DNA of 64,000 nt, from the NCBI RefSeq assembly GCF_000277405.1, contig NC_017741.1, positions 124,001-188,000 of the forward strand, read 5' to 3'. The translations under genes were made by a program, and so were the position numbers. Under the pieces are notes generated by a model that made no database searches, was not told the DNA's origin, and saw nothing but the letters and a program-made list of their open reading frames with translations. The stretch is from Helicobacter pylori Shi112. GTDB taxonomy: Bacteria > Campylobacterota > Campylobacteria > Campylobacterales > Helicobacteraceae. This document shows, one piece after another, positions 47,651-57,925 of this stretch. Every line of letters begins with the position of its first letter. Position 1 is the stretch's first letter.

Positions 47651-48679
47651 TCAAACCTGCAATGAGCGTTCTATACCATCAGCGCTTAAAGGAGTGTTGG
47701 CTTTTAAGAATTTTGATGCCTTTTGGCCTAAAATTTCTTTATAAAATTTAGGGTGTAAGCCAAGGTTGGGGCGTAAGGCTTTGATATTATCGCTAGTCAA
47801 TGCTTCGCCTTTTTGAATATCCTTAATGACAAATAAAGAGCGCATAAAGAATCTCCGCTCCTCTAAAGTCTTTGGATTGATTTTAGGCTCTTCTTCGCCC
47901 AAGGCTAAAACGCTTTGTTTGATGGCTTCAACCATGCTTTTAAATCCGTTAAAATCCATGCTAAAAGCGCTGTCTGGGGTTTGTAAGGATTTGTTTAAAA
48001 TGAAATGCTTTTCTATCATGCTCGCCCCTAAAGTGGTGGCTAGAATGGGGCAAAGAGAGCCAATCGTGTGATCGCTCAAGCCAAATTTAACGCCAAAGGT
48101 TTCGCCTAATTTAACCATGCTCAATAAATTAGCGTCTTCTATTTTACTGGGATAAGCGCTCACGCATTTTAAAAGGGTGATGTCAAAATTACCCGCTCCT
48201 TTGCACAATGAGATAGCGTCTTGCAATTCGGTGTGTGTAGCGATACCGCTAGAAAGGATAATGGGTTTTTTTGTGCGAGCGACCTTTTCAATCAAGTCTA
48301 AATCAACGATTTCAAAACTAGCGATTTTATACATGGGGCAATTTAGGCTCTCTAAAAGTTCTAAAGCTTTTGAGCTAAAAGGCGAGCTAAAAATGCCTAA
48401 ATCAAGCTTTTTAGCCAATTCAAACAATTCAGCATGCCATTCTAGGGGGGTGGAAGCCTTTTGATACAATTCATACAAATTTTCTTTATCCCATAAAGTG
48501 CCTTGGATGATGAAAGGATCTTCTTTAGAGTTTAAAGTCATGCAGCTTGGCGTGTAGGTTTGGAGCTTGACAAAATCCGCCCCGCTTTCCTTAATGGCAT
48601 GAAGGCTTTCTTTAGCGAGGTTTAAATCCTGGTTATGATTAGCGCTCAATTCGGCGACAATTTTAGGGCGTTGTAACAT
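47651..48679 (-). CDS. pseI: pseudaminic acid synthase
   Basis: Condenses 2,4-diacetamido-trideoxy-altrose with phosphoenolpyruvate to give pseudaminic acid, the sugar that glycosylates flagellin. It has 342 residues: an NeuB-type TIM barrel (PKIVAELSANHNQDLNLAKE, LQTYTPSCMTL, CVSAYPS, FGLSDHTIGSLCPILATTLG, MIEKHFIL) and a SAF antifreeze-like C-terminal domain (SLFVIKDIQKGEALTSDNIKALRPN). Motility depends on this pathway in the species. Last of the lnt-ABC-pseI run on the minus strand. Confidence 0.9.
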   Translation of the reverse strand: MLQRPKIVAELSANHNQDLNLAKESLHAIKESGADFVKLQTYTPSCMTLNSKEDPFIIQGTLWDKENLYELYQKASTPLEWHAELFELAKKLDLGIFSSPFSSKALELLESLNCPMYKIASFEIVDLDLIEKVARTKKPIILSSGIATHTELQDAISLCKGAGNFDITLLKCVSAYPSKIEDANLLSMVKLGETFGVKFGLSDHTIGSLCPILATTLGASMIEKHFILNKSLQTPDSAFSMDFNGFKSMVEAIKQSVLALGEEEPKINPKTLEERRFFMRSLFVIKDIQKGEALTSDNIKALRPNLGLHPKFYKEILGQKASKFLKANTPLSADGIERSLQV

Positions 48680-48682
48680 TTC

Positions 48683-49324
48683 TTATTTTTCCTTAATCAA
48701 AACTTCTTTTTCTAAGCGATAGACTTGAGAGCAAGTGAAAGCCAAATGCTCATCATGCGTGGCTAAAACTAACGCCCCTTCTTTTTCTGTAATGTAATTT
48801 TGCAGCATGCTGATGACTTGATTAGCGCTAGTGGTGTCTAAATTCCCGGTGGGTTCATCAGCGATAATGATTTTAGGTTTTTTAGAAAGCACTCTGGCGA
48901 TACTTAAGCGTTGTTGCTGGCCACCGCTCAATTCACCCACGCCTTGTTTTAGGGTGTGGGCTATGCCTAATTGTTCTAAAAGGGAATGATCGATTTCTTG
49001 CTTGGCTAGGATGGAAGCGACTTGCAGGTTTTCTAAAGCGCTAAAACCCTTAAAAAGGTAATGCGATTGGAAGACTATACCCACTTTTAAGCGCCGTAAT
49101 TCCAAAAGCTTTTTGGAATTTAAAGCATAAATATCTTGGTGTTCTAACAAACTAATTGTTCCGCTATTGGGTTTTAACATGGTGGCTAAATGGCTTAAAA
49201 GCGTGCTTTTACCGCTCCCGCTCACGCCTAAAATCGCCAGGCTTTCTTTGGGCTTGATGTGCAAATTCACGCCGTTATAAAGGGGCTTTTCAAAAGCATG
49301 AGAAATATTAATCGCTTTAATCAT
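48683..49324 (-). CDS. ABC transporter ATPase, LolD/FtsE type
   Basis: A 213-residue nucleotide-binding subunit: Walker A GVSGSGKST (about 34-42), Q-loop IVFQSHYLF, signature LSGGQQQR, Walker B IIIADEPTGNLD and switch His in LVLATHDEH. LolD, MacB and FtsE ATPases share this pattern; LolD would fit because the neighbouring gene is lnt and LolD exports lipoproteins to the outer membrane. No permease lies beside it, so assignment is provisional. Start overlaps the lnt stop. Confidence 0.85.
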   Translation of the reverse strand: MIKAINISHAFEKPLYNGVNLHIKPKESLAILGVSGSGKSTLLSHLATMLKPNSGTISLLEHQDIYALNSKKLLELRRLKVGIVFQSHYLFKGFSALENLQVASILAKQEIDHSLLEQLGIAHTLKQGVGELSGGQQQRLSIARVLSKKPKIIIADEPTGNLDTTSANQVISMLQNYITEKEGALVLATHDEHLAFTCSQVYRLEKEVLIKEK

Positions 49325-50598
49325 TATCGTTTCCTAAAAAGAATATCGCCTAATAAACTAGGGTTTAAAATGTAAGAAGTTGAAAAGTTCGCGCTGTGCA
49401 AGATGATTTTATCATAACGCCTTGCATAGTATTTTAAAAGCGTTTTTTGCAAAGTGGGTTCAATGCTTGGGCTAAACCATGCGTTATTGCTCATCACGAT
49501 AAAAATTTTTGAAGAGCTGTTTGAGTAAGCGGGTTTGGAAGTGCCTTCATAGCAAATCAGGGGGCGAAAAGTAAAATCGTCTAATGTAAAATCGCTGAAA
49601 TTGGAAGCGTTGCGGTATAAATAAGCACTCTCGCCAAAAAAGAGCTTTTCAAGGGGTTTTTGAAGAAACTCCGGTAAAGGCATTGTTTCGCCAAAGGGGG
49701 CTAAAACCACTTTATCAGCGATCTGAACGCTTTCTTTAGAAAATAAAAACGAGCTGTTATAAAGGCTATAGCCTTGAGTCCGTAATGTCCCTATTAAAAT
49801 AGCAATATTACCGCTTAAATCTTCTAGCTTAGCTTTAAAGGGGGAGTTTTCTAAAGCGATGGGGTAGGCAGTCTCTGGAAAAACGATCAAGGTTTTTTGC
49901 TTGCTTTGAGCGAGCTTGATTTCTTTGAGAATGTTGTTTTCAATATTGTTAAGGTAGTTTGAGTCAAATTTCAAATCTTGGGGTGTTTTTGTAGAGATTA
50001 ATTCAATATTTCCAACCTTTTTTAAATCGCTCGTTTTAAAACCATTAAAATCCAACGCACTCAGTAACAATAAAACCGCTATGATCCTGTATTTTTTGAA
50101 TTGTTTAGCGCTCAAAAAAATGCAAGCCAAAAAAACAAGCCCTAGCGATAATTTATCCACCCTAAACACACTATAAGAAAAAAAGCTATCCGGGACTAAC
50201 CAATCAAATCCAAAGGGGTGGATAAAACTAGAGCCTAAAAAACTCAAAAGCCTGAAGTAGGGGTTTTCAAAATAGAGCAACAAATAAAATAAAACCCCAT
50301 AAACTAACGCTATTAAAACAATGATTAAGGGTAATAAATAAGTGAAATCCGAGTAGCGGAAGCTTAAAGCGCACCAATAAAACAATAGCACCCCCACAAA
50401 AAACCCCAAAGCAAAAGCACTATTCTTTGGGGTTTTTAAAAACGCTAGCATGCTTAAAGGGGCTAATAGGCTTGTGAGTGTGATAGAAACATAGGGGTTT
50501 TCAACCGCATAAGCGTCTAAAACAGCGTTCGCATACACGCTTGAAACAAACGCGCACGCTAATAAAAAAGCGTTTTGATTGAATAGAATAAGACGCAT
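49324..50598 (-). CDS. lnt: apolipoprotein N-acyltransferase
   Basis: Adds the third acyl chain to the N-terminal Cys of lipoproteins in the inner membrane. It has 424 residues: six or seven N-terminal helices (to about 190), then a nitrilase-like domain. The triad is visible: Glu in [13 protein letters not shown], Lys in [15 protein letters not shown], Cys in [12 protein letters not shown], and VMSNNAWF completes the site. It is shorter than E. coli Lnt (512). Start and stop overlap with LolD-like ATPase shows coupling. Confidence 0.88.
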   Translation of the reverse strand: MRLILFNQNAFLLACAFVSSVYANAVLDAYAVENPYVSITLTSLLAPLSMLAFLKTPKNSAFALGFFVGVLLFYWCALSFRYSDFTYLLPLIIVLIALVYGVLFYLLLYFENPYFRLLSFLGSSFIHPFGFDWLVPDSFFSYSVFRVDKLSLGLVFLACIFLSAKQFKKYRIIAVLLLLSALDFNGFKTSDLKKVGNIELISTKTPQDLKFDSNYLNNIENNILKEIKLAQSKQKTLIVFPETAYPIALENSPFKAKLEDLSGNIAILIGTLRTQGYSLYNSSFLFSKESVQIADKVVLAPFGETMPLPEFLQKPLEKLFFGESAYLYRNASNFSDFTLDDFTFRPLICYEGTSKPAYSNSSSKIFIVMSNNAWFSPSIEPTLQKTLLKYYARRYDKIILHSANFSTSYILNPSLLGDILFRKR

Positions 50599-50702
50599 GG
50601 CTAAATTTTGAAACCTTGAGATTGTTTTAGTGTATTATAGCTATATTTTAATTTAAGAATTTTAGATTGATTTTTTTAAGGGTAGTTTTTTTTAAGTTGT
50701 GT

Positions 50703-50708
50703 TATTAT
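50703..50708 (+). promoter_or_regulatory. -10 box TATTAT for cvpA region
   Basis: TGTGTTATTAT (TG extended) lies ahead of the small ORF and cvpA; transcription would begin near 50715, just upstream of the TTG at 50738. Confidence 0.35.
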
Positions 50709-50737
50709 TTTCAAATTTCAAGTCTAAAGAGCGTGGA

Positions 50738-50851
50738 TTGATAGCGTTAAAAATCATGAGCGTTTTTTTTTGGGGTGTTTTTGGGGCGTTTTTGAACGCT
50801 CGCTATCTTTATGCGAGATATATGAGAGAAAGGTTTGGGTTTAGGGTTTGA
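50738..50851 (+). CDS. possible 37-residue upstream peptide of cvpA
   Basis: From TTG 50738 (or ATG 50756, 31 codons) the frame reads LIALKIMSVFFWGVFGAFLN, then ARYLYARYMRERFGFRV. It has one hydrophobic stretch and a basic tail. Its TGA overlaps the TTG start of cvpA as TTGA, the same kind of coupling seen at thrS-infC. GAGCGTGGA precedes the TTG. The frame contains nine consecutive T's (50763-50771), a possible slippage site. Small and unproven. Confidence 0.3.
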   Translation: MIALKIMSVFFWGVFGAFLNARYLYARYMRERFGFRV

Positions 50852-51549
50852 ATTATATTGATTTGGCGTTACTTGTGGTGGTGGTAGCCTTTGGGATTAG
50901 GGGATTTTATCATGGCTTCGTGAGTGAAGTGGCGGGGACTTTAGGGATTGTGCTTGGCGTGTATTTAGCGTCTCGCTATTCTGTGGCTGTTGGGCATTTA
51001 TTTTCAGAGCATTTGTATGATTTAAGAAATGAAACCATGACGAATCTCATCGGTTTTTTGTTGGTGTTAGCGTCTATTTGGGTGTTTTTTTTAGCTTTTG
51101 GAGTGTTGCTAGGCAAGGTGTTAGTCTTTAGCGGGTTAGGCATTATAGACAAAGCGTTAGGGTTTATTTTTTCATGCTTGAAGACTTTTTTAGTGCTTTC
51201 TTTCATCCTTTATGCGCTCTCTAAAATGGAAGTGATGAAAGACGCTAACGCCTACTTGCAAGAAAAAAGTGCTTTTTTTTCTACCATGAAAAGCGTTGCT
51301 AGTAAGATCATGCGTCTTGATGGCGTCAAACATGTGGAGCAAAACCTTAAAAACAACCTTGAAGAAATGAGCGATGGAGTCAAAAATAAAGAATCCCTCA
51401 ATAAAACTAAAGAGTCTTTTGATAAAGCGATAGATAAGGGCATGGAAGCTTTAAAAGAAAAGGCTAAAGACTTGCCTAAAAACATGCTAGATCCAAAAGC
51501 TAACCAAACCCCACCAAACCACACCCCATCCAATAAAGAACCCCTATAA
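50848..51549 (+). CDS. cvpA: CvpA-family membrane protein
   Basis: A 233-residue protein: four helices (IDLALLVVVVAFGIRGFYHG, TLGIVLGVYLAS, LIGFLLVLASIWVFFLAFGV, KALGFIFSCLKTFLVLSFIL) that form the CvpA domain (about 1-150), then a soluble Lys/Glu-rich tail. CvpA is tied to envelope stress and, in some species, colicin V export. Start TTG 50848 overlaps the small ORF stop. Followed 9 bases later by lysS. Confidence 0.85.
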   Translation: MNYIDLALLVVVVAFGIRGFYHGFVSEVAGTLGIVLGVYLASRYSVAVGHLFSEHLYDLRNETMTNLIGFLLVLASIWVFFLAFGVLLGKVLVFSGLGIIDKALGFIFSCLKTFLVLSFILYALSKMEVMKDANAYLQEKSAFFSTMKSVASKIMRLDGVKHVEQNLKNNLEEMSDGVKNKESLNKTKESFDKAIDKGMEALKEKAKDLPKNMLDPKANQTPPNHTPSNKEPL

Positions 51550-51558
51550 AGGCATAAC

Positions 51559-53064
51559 ATGTTTTCTAACCAATACATCCAACAACGCATCCATAAAGCC
51601 AACAGCTTGAGAGAAGAAGGGAAAAACCCTTATAAAAACGGCTTGAAACGAAGCCTTACAAACGCCGCTTTTTTAGAAAAATACGCTTATGTTAAGGGTT
51701 TAGAAGAGCCTAAAGACAAGGAAAAATGCGAAAGTATTGTAGGGAGGGTCAAGCTTTTGCGTTTAATGGGTAAGGCTTGTTTTATTAAAATTGAAGATGA
51801 AAGCGCGATTTTGCAAGCTTATGTTTCGCAAAATGAATTGAACGATGAATTTAAAAGCCTGAAAAAGCATTTAGAAGTGGGCGATATTGTGTTGGTGAAA
51901 GGTTTCCCTTTTGCTACCAAAACCGGTGAATTGAGCGTTCATGCCCTAGAATTTCATATTTTAAGCAAAACCATTGTGCCTTTACCCGAAAAATTCCATG
52001 GACTGAGCGATATAGAATTGCGTTACCGCCAGCGCTACTTGGATTTGATCGTCAATCCTAGCGTTAAAGATGTGTTTAAAAAACGCAGTTTGATTGTTTC
52101 TAGCGTGCGGAAATTCTTTGAAACGGAAGGGTTTTTAGAAGTGGAAACCCCCATGATGCACCCCATTCCTGGCGGGGCGAACGCAAGGCCTTTTATCACT
52201 TACCATAACGCTTTAGAAATTGAAAGGTATTTAAGAATCGCTCCAGAATTATATCTCAAGCGCTTGATTGTGGGGGGTTTTGAAGCGGTGTTTGAAATCA
52301 ATCGCAATTTCAGGAATGAGGGCATGGATCACAGCCATAACCCCGAATTTACGATGATTGAGTTTTATTGGGCGTATCACACTTATGAAGATTTGATTGA
52401 ACTTAGTAAGAGATTATTTGACTACTTGCTAAAGACTTTGAACTTACCTTCAAAAATCATTTATAACGATATGGAAGTGGATTTCAACCAAACGAGCGTG
52501 ATTTCCTATTTGGACGCTTTAGAAACAATAGGGGGCATTAGTAAGGATATTTTAGAAAAAGAAGACAGGCTTTTGGCTTATTTGTTAGAGCAAAGTATTA
52601 AAGTAGAGCCAGATCTCACTTATGGCAAATTGCTCGCTGAAGCGTTTGATCATTTTGTAGAGCACCAGCTCATTAACCCCACTTTTGTAACCCAATACCC
52701 CATTGAGATTAGCCCCTTAGCCAGACGCAACGATAGTAACCCTAATATTGCTGACAGGTTTGAATTGTTTATTGCCGGGAAAGAAATCGCTAACGGCTTT
52801 AGCGAGTTGAACGATCCTTTAGATCAATTAGAACGCTTTAAAAATCAAGTGGCTGAAAAAGAAAAAGGCGATGAAGAAGCCCAATACATGGATGAAGATT
52901 ATGTGTGGGCGTTAGCCCATGGAATGCCCCCCACTGCAGGGCAAGGCATAGGCATTGATAGATTAGTGATGCTACTCACTGGAGCTAAAAGCATTAAAGA
53001 TGTGATTTTATTCCCAGCGATGCGTCCTGTTAAAAACGATTTTAATGTGGAGAGTGAAGAATAA
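51559..53064 (+). CDS. lysS: lysyl-tRNA synthetase, class II
   Basis: Charges tRNA-Lys. It has 501 residues: an N-terminal OB-fold anticodon domain ([20 protein letters not shown]) and the class II catalytic core, with motif 1 near [17 protein letters not shown], motif 2 [24 protein letters not shown] and motif 3 [19 protein letters not shown]. Its stop TAA overlaps the ATG of glyA (TAATG). Confidence 0.97.
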   Translation: MFSNQYIQQRIHKANSLREEGKNPYKNGLKRSLTNAAFLEKYAYVKGLEEPKDKEKCESIVGRVKLLRLMGKACFIKIEDESAILQAYVSQNELNDEFKSLKKHLEVGDIVLVKGFPFATKTGELSVHALEFHILSKTIVPLPEKFHGLSDIELRYRQRYLDLIVNPSVKDVFKKRSLIVSSVRKFFETEGFLEVETPMMHPIPGGANARPFITYHNALEIERYLRIAPELYLKRLIVGGFEAVFEINRNFRNEGMDHSHNPEFTMIEFYWAYHTYEDLIELSKRLFDYLLKTLNLPSKIIYNDMEVDFNQTSVISYLDALETIGGISKDILEKEDRLLAYLLEQSIKVEPDLTYGKLLAEAFDHFVEHQLINPTFVTQYPIEISPLARRNDSNPNIADRFELFIAGKEIANGFSELNDPLDQLERFKNQVAEKEKGDEEAQYMDEDYVWALAHGMPPTAGQGIGIDRLVMLLTGAKSIKDVILFPAMRPVKNDFNVESEE

Positions 53065-54314
53065 TGGCGTATTTTTTAGAACAAACGGACAGTGAAATTT
53101 TTGAGCTTATCTTTGAAGAATATAAGCGGCAAAATGAGCATTTAGAAATGATAGCGAGCGAGAATTACACTTTTGCAAGCGTTATGGAGGCTATGGGGAG
53201 TGTTTTAACGAATAAATACGCTGAAGGCTATCCTAACAAGCGCTACTATGGAGGCTGTGAAGTGGTGGATAAAATAGAAAGCTTGGCCATAGAAAGGGCT
53301 AAAAAGCTTTTTAATTGCCAGTTCGCTAATGTGCAAGCGCACTCAGGTTCACAAGCCAATAACGCTGTCTATCACGCTCTTTTAAAGCCTTATGACAAGA
53401 TTTTGGGCATGGATTTAAGCTGTGGAGGGCATTTAACGCATGGCGCTAAAGTGAGTTTAACCGGCAAGCATTATCAGAGCTTTTCTTATGGCGTGAATTT
53501 AGATGGCTATATTGATTATGAAGAAGCACTAAAAATCGCTCAAAGCGTTAAGCCAGAAATCATTGTGTGTGGGTTTTCAGCCTATCCAAGGGAGATTGAT
53601 TTTAAGAAATTTAGAGAAATCGCTGATGAAGTGGGAGCGTTACTATTAGGCGATATAGCCCATGTGGCAGGACTTGTGGTAACCGGTGAGCATGCCCATC
53701 CTTTCCCGCATTGCCATGTGGTTTCAAGCACCACTCATAAGACCTTAAGAGGGCCTAGAGGGGGGCTTATTTTAACCAATGATGAAGAGATAGCGGCTAA
53801 GATTGATAAAGCGATTTTTCCAGGAACTCAAGGCGGGCCTTTGATGCATGCAATTGCTGCTAAAGCGGTGGGGTTTAAAGAGAATCTAAAACCAGAATTT
53901 AAAGCTTATGCACAATTAGTGAAATCTAACATGCAAGTTTTGGCTAAAGCGTTACAAGAAAAAAACCATAAGTTAGTGAGTGGTGGCACTTCTAACCATT
54001 TGCTTTTAATGGATTTCTTAGACAAGCCTTATAGCGGGAAAGACGCTGATATTGCATTAGGGAATGCCGGAATCACCGTGAATAAAAACACCATTCCTGG
54101 CGAAACGCGCAGCCCTTTTGTAACGAGTGGGATAAGGATTGGCTCAGCGGCATTGAGCGCAAGGGGCATGGGAGCTAAGGAATTTGAAATCATAGGGAAT
54201 AAAATATCAGATATTTTGAATGATATTAATAATGTTAGTTTGCAATTGCATGTGAAAGAAGAATTGAAGGCCATGGCCAGTCAATTCCCTGTGTATCAAC
54301 AACCTATTTTTTAA
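53064..54314 (+). CDS. glyA: serine hydroxymethyltransferase
   Basis: PLP enzyme interconverting serine and glycine with tetrahydrofolate, feeding one-carbon metabolism. It has 416 residues. Seen: [62 protein letters not shown], the PLP-lysine block [14 protein letters not shown] and [16 protein letters not shown]. Coupled to lysS by a one-base overlap. Confidence 0.97.
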   Translation: MAYFLEQTDSEIFELIFEEYKRQNEHLEMIASENYTFASVMEAMGSVLTNKYAEGYPNKRYYGGCEVVDKIESLAIERAKKLFNCQFANVQAHSGSQANNAVYHALLKPYDKILGMDLSCGGHLTHGAKVSLTGKHYQSFSYGVNLDGYIDYEEALKIAQSVKPEIIVCGFSAYPREIDFKKFREIADEVGALLLGDIAHVAGLVVTGEHAHPFPHCHVVSSTTHKTLRGPRGGLILTNDEEIAAKIDKAIFPGTQGGPLMHAIAAKAVGFKENLKPEFKAYAQLVKSNMQVLAKALQEKNHKLVSGGTSNHLLLMDFLDKPYSGKDADIALGNAGITVNKNTIPGETRSPFVTSGIRIGSAALSARGMGAKEFEIIGNKISDILNDINNVSLQLHVKEELKAMASQFPVYQQPIF

Positions 54315-54324
54315 GGGAGTCAAG

Positions 54325-54867
54325 ATGACAGAAATGGAATTAAAGCTCATTAAGATAGACACAAGCCATTATTTTGAAAAAAAACCAGGCTTGGGGGAGA
54401 GGGTGGATTATGCGGGGCGTTGCTTCTATAATAAATTCCAAAGAGTGAATGCCATGCTCACAAGCTCGCTCATTCAAAAGCATTTGAAAAAAGAAATAGA
54501 AATCGCGCACAACCTCATCTTGCGTAACGATAAGGTGGAAAATATTGTGTTTGATTATAACGGGAGGAACCCGGAGCGTTTTTATCATAAGGTGCAGTTA
54601 TTGCTTCGTGAGGAAGGTTTTATGAATTTTACCGCTTATAACACGAAGACGCCAGGGCATTTGCATTTGTATGTGCATAAAGGGCATACGGAATTAGGCG
54701 AGGGTGAAAGGTTGGTTAAAACTTTGTCTATGAAATTAGCGCAAGGGTTGCCTAAAGAATGGAGGGTCTTCCCTAGCAATGAATGGCCTAAGGAATTTAA
54801 TATTTTAGCTTTACCTTATGAAGTGTTTGCAAAAGAGCGAGGGAGCTTTTGGGCGAAGCATTTATAA
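54325..54867 (+). CDS. DUF1882 conserved hypothetical protein
   Basis: A 180-residue soluble protein matching DUF1882, restricted to Campylobacterota. The N-terminus [20 protein letters not shown] and [20 protein letters not shown], the central [19 protein letters not shown] and the closing [20 protein letters not shown] are characteristic. Function unknown. It starts 10 bases after glyA behind AAGGGAG and is followed by the SPOR protein, so it sits in one operon from cvpA to the SPOR gene. Confidence 0.8.
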   Translation: MTEMELKLIKIDTSHYFEKKPGLGERVDYAGRCFYNKFQRVNAMLTSSLIQKHLKKEIEIAHNLILRNDKVENIVFDYNGRNPERFYHKVQLLLREEGFMNFTAYNTKTPGHLHLYVHKGHTELGEGERLVKTLSMKLAQGLPKEWRVFPSNEWPKEFNILALPYEVFAKERGSFWAKHL

Positions 54868-54888
54868 CAATTTTTGAAAGGATTTTTG

Positions 54889-55686
54889 ATGTCAGAAAAA
54901 GAAAGACTGAATGAAGTGATCTTAGAAGAAGAAAATAATGGGGGTGGCACTAAAAAGGTGTTTTTGATCGTGGCTATAGCCATTATCATTTTAGCGGTGC
55001 TTTTAATGGTGTTTTGGAAAAGCACGAGAGTCGCTCCTAAAGAGACTTTTTTACAAACCGATAGCGGCATGCAAAAAATAGGCAACACTAAAGACGAGAA
55101 AAAAGACGATGCGTTTGAAAACTTGAATTTGGACCTTTCTAAACAAGAAAGCGATCTGGACAAAGTGGCGGATAATGTTAAAAAGCAAGAAAGCGATGCG
55201 TTTAACATGCCCACCCAAACCAATCAAACTCAAACGGAGATCAAAACAACAGAAGAAACGCAAGAAGCTAAAAAAGAATTAAAAGCTGTTGAGAACACTC
55301 CCATGAGTACTCAAAAAGAATCTCAAGCTGTGGTTAAAAAAGAAACCCCCCATGAAAAGCCTAAAGTAAAAGATAAGGAAGCTCATAAAGATAAAGCTAA
55401 GCATGCGGCTAAAGAGCCAAAAGCCAAAAAAGAAGCTCACAAAGAAGTTCCTAAAAAAGCCAATTCTAAAACCACTAAAGGGCATTATTTGCAAGTGGGG
55501 GTTTTTGCACACACGCCTAACAAAGCGTTTTTGCAAGCGTTTAACCAATTCCCCCATAAGATTGAAGATAGGGGAGCAACGAAGCGCTATCTCATAGGCC
55601 CGTATAAGAGCAAGCAAGAAGCCTTAATGCATGCTGATGAAGTCAGCAAAAAGATGACTAAACCGGTTGTCATAGAAGCGCGCTAG
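54889..55686 (+). CDS. SPOR-domain membrane protein
   Basis: A 265-residue bitopic protein: cytoplasmic Glu-rich N-terminus, one helix (VFLIVAIAIIILAVLLMVFW, about 26-46), a long periplasmic Lys/Glu/Thr/Ala-rich linker (50-185, with several KAKK and KKEAHK blocks), and a C-terminal SPOR domain (GHYLQVGVFAHTPNKAFLQA to PVVIEAR). SPOR domains bind denuded glycan at the division septum. ATG 54889 is spaced from GAAAGGA; a TTG five codons upstream is less likely. Confidence 0.85.
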   Translation: MSEKERLNEVILEEENNGGGTKKVFLIVAIAIIILAVLLMVFWKSTRVAPKETFLQTDSGMQKIGNTKDEKKDDAFENLNLDLSKQESDLDKVADNVKKQESDAFNMPTQTNQTQTEIKTTEETQEAKKELKAVENTPMSTQKESQAVVKKETPHEKPKVKDKEAHKDKAKHAAKEPKAKKEAHKEVPKKANSKTTKGHYLQVGVFAHTPNKAFLQAFNQFPHKIEDRGATKRYLIGPYKSKQEALMHADEVSKKMTKPVVIEAR

Positions 55687-55842
55687 GGGTTTTGAGCTAG
55701 AAATTCTTATTTTTTTCTTGGGCAGTTTTTAGCGGATTGCCCAAGCATTAAAACGAGGCAACTTACTCCATCGGCTCGCATAATTTTAACAGAGAGTCAA
55801 GATAAGCGGATTTTTTGATCAATATACCTATTTGGTCTTTGA
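55687..55842. other. hairpin-bearing spacer after the SPOR gene
   Basis: An 8-bp perfect stem, CTTGGGCA (55717-55724) with TGCCCAAG (55738-55745). The T-run is on the 5' side, so neither strand shows the usual terminator order. The rest of the spacer shows no feature. It marks the border to the accessory region. Confidence 0.35.
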
Positions 55843-56076
55843 GGAATTCAGATAATCCTTGCGTTTGAATTCAGTCTTAAAGAGCATTCATTCGCTAAAG
55901 ACATTTGTTTGTTGTTTGAAAACTATGGGGGCTTTAAATCGTATGAAATTATTGTTTGTTGTTTGATAACTCCCCTAACTCTCCAAGAAGAGAGCGGTTT
56001 GAAACTAGCCTTATGGGTGGATATGGTGGGGCTAGAAGCAAGAGAGCAAGCGCGCTCACGCTTCTTTAATCCTTAG
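55843..56076 (+). pseudogene. remnant of a protein-coding gene
   Basis: An uninterrupted 77-codon frame (after TGA at 55840) with coding character but no start codon near its beginning: ILAFEFSLKEHSFAKDICLL, ENYGGFKSYEIIVCCL and then LALWVDMVGLEAREQARSRF before TAG. I do not recognise the family. It looks like the 3' part of an old gene whose 5' end is gone. Two copies of TTTGTTTGTTGTTTGA-like sequence lie within it (near 55905 and 55955). It overlaps the end of the DUF262 pseudogene by four bases. Confidence 0.45.
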
Positions 56077-57768
56077 TGGGTGGCGAAATCCTTAAAAAAG
56101 GTGTTGATCAGCCACTCTCGCATTTCATCATTCCTTGCTATCAAGACCTTTTTGCTGAAACCTTTTACATTAAAGCGCCTATTGAAAGGGATCTCACTAC
56201 TTTTGTAGATTTCATCTTTTCCATACAGATCCTTATCGCTTGCCTTAAGATTGAGCGAATTTTCTAGGGAGATGAGATTGCCGTATGTGTCAATATAGTC
56301 TTCAAGATCTTTCTTGCCTTCAAAACCAAGTTTTTGGATCTCAATTTCATTGTCCAATTTTAATAAATTGATGGGGATGATGCGCTCTTTTTCTTGGGAG
56401 AGTTGCTTCCCTGGGATCAATTTTTTGAGATCGGCAATCCCCATCTCCTGGCAGTTCTTTTCAAAGAAGATATAGTGGAAGTATTTTGAGTTTGATATGT
56501 TTCTCACAAGCTCCTGAGAAGCCGACTCTATATCATTTCTGCATTGGGCGATTATCTTGCTATTCAATCCCTCTTTGCCCTTTTGAAGATACTCCTCAAT
56601 CAGATTATAAGCCACTGAATCCGATCCTTTGCGACCTTTGGAAAGCAAGATATCGGTTTTGGCAAAGAGTCTCAGCGTTTCATCGTCTAGCTCGTTGTTG
56701 ATTTTCAGGCGGATGAGCGAATTGAAAAAAAGCGGGTTGATCGTGTTGATGAGCATGACTTTAAAGGTGGTTGGGTTGGTGTCAATCTCGATCAATAGAT
56801 CAAGGAAAGCCTGATAGAAATTTTTCAAATCGCTGACATAGGATTGGATGAAACTTTTCAATTTTTTGCTTTTTTTGATTTCTTTTAATTCATCTTTGAG
56901 TTGTTCGTATGTGTCTTCTGTGCTTGTTCTGTAGTGCCCTAAAAAATCGATCCCATCAAATCTTTGACTCCCTGCGTGGTAGCGGAAGATATCGCCTTCA
57001 TCTGAGCCTCCAACGCTGGAGATGTGGTTGCTCTTTTTGATCTTGGCAAAGATCTTAAAGATCTCTCCAAAATGATCGTTGATGAACTGGTCTAGCCCCC
57101 TTTTCCCATTGCAAAAAGTGTTGGAGTAATAGATGAGAAGGGATTTTAGTTTGTCTAGCAAGAGGAGAGGTACGCCTCTATCATTCACGCTCTGAAAGGT
57201 TCTGATAGCTCTTCTTAGGATCGGGCTCTTCAAGCCGCATCAAAACCGTTTCCAACAGTGCCTCCAAACGCTCATTTACTTCTTCTTTATTCAATTTGCT
57301 GACTTTGTCCAAGATGGCCTTCAAAACCTCAAAGAGATTTTGCTTACCCTCGGTGTCTGCATCTTTTTCACAATGGCTGATATTCCCCTTTTCTGCCGCT
57401 TCCAAGAGCGCTTTGAAGAAGCTTTGGTTTTGAGGAGCGACTTCTAATTTTAATTCCCCCTTTTGGTATAGATATTTTCTTGTCTCTTGCTTGTCTTCCT
57501 CATTTTGCTTGTTCGCCAAGACATGCAAGAGCATGAATATGGTGGTCGTTCGTTGCTGGCCGTCAATGATGTCATACAATTTTTTGTTGTCTTCATTCTT
57601 AGCGACAACCATGGTGCCTATAAAATGCCCCTGACCCTTGTAATCTATCGCTTCTTCTAGGTCTTCTCACAGATTCCTAAAGTTTTTGTCCTTCCAGGCG
57701 TAATCCCTCTGATAGTTGGGGATGCTGTATCCTTCCGCTTGAAAGATCTCTTTTATAGTGGTTTTCAT
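56073..57768 (-). pseudogene. DUF262 (GmrSD-type N-terminal) protein, disrupted
   Basis: Would encode about 565 residues from ATG 57768 (AAGGAGAAG ahead). DUF262 proteins are ParB-fold nucleases found in type IV restriction systems such as GmrSD and in other defence genes. The DGQQR active motif is intact at residues 69-73 (IIDGQQRTTTIFML), and FQSVNDRGVPLLLLDKLKSL follows. Two breaks are seen: codon 34 is TGA (57667-57669), where the flanking reading is FRNL-stop-EDLEEAI and TGG is the likely ancestor; and a frameshift at about 57196-57215 joins SYQN to TFQSVNDRG. Thus inactive in this strain. Confidence 0.85.
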
Positions 57769-57883
57769 TCGCTTCTCCTTTGTTGCATGCAGCAGTCAAA
57801 TTTATACCATAAATACCATAAGAATGGCTTGAAATTCCACTCCATCAAGGCATTCTGTTAGCCACTCGGGGGCGTTTATTAGC

Positions 57884-57889
57884 TATAAT
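57884..57889 (+). promoter_or_regulatory. -10 box for the UPF0114 gene
   Basis: Perfect TATAAT 36 bases before the ATG of the next plus-strand gene (57926 start; see entry). The spacer also holds the 5' end of the DUF262 pseudogene. Confidence 0.5.
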
Positions 57890-57925
57890 CAAGGGTTTAA
57901 AAAAGACATAATCCTTAAAAAGAGT

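Noticed and set aside
55717..55745. Perfect stem CTTGGGCA/TGCCCAAG as a terminator
   Set aside because: The T-run lies 5' of the stem on the plus strand, so neither direction has the normal terminator order.
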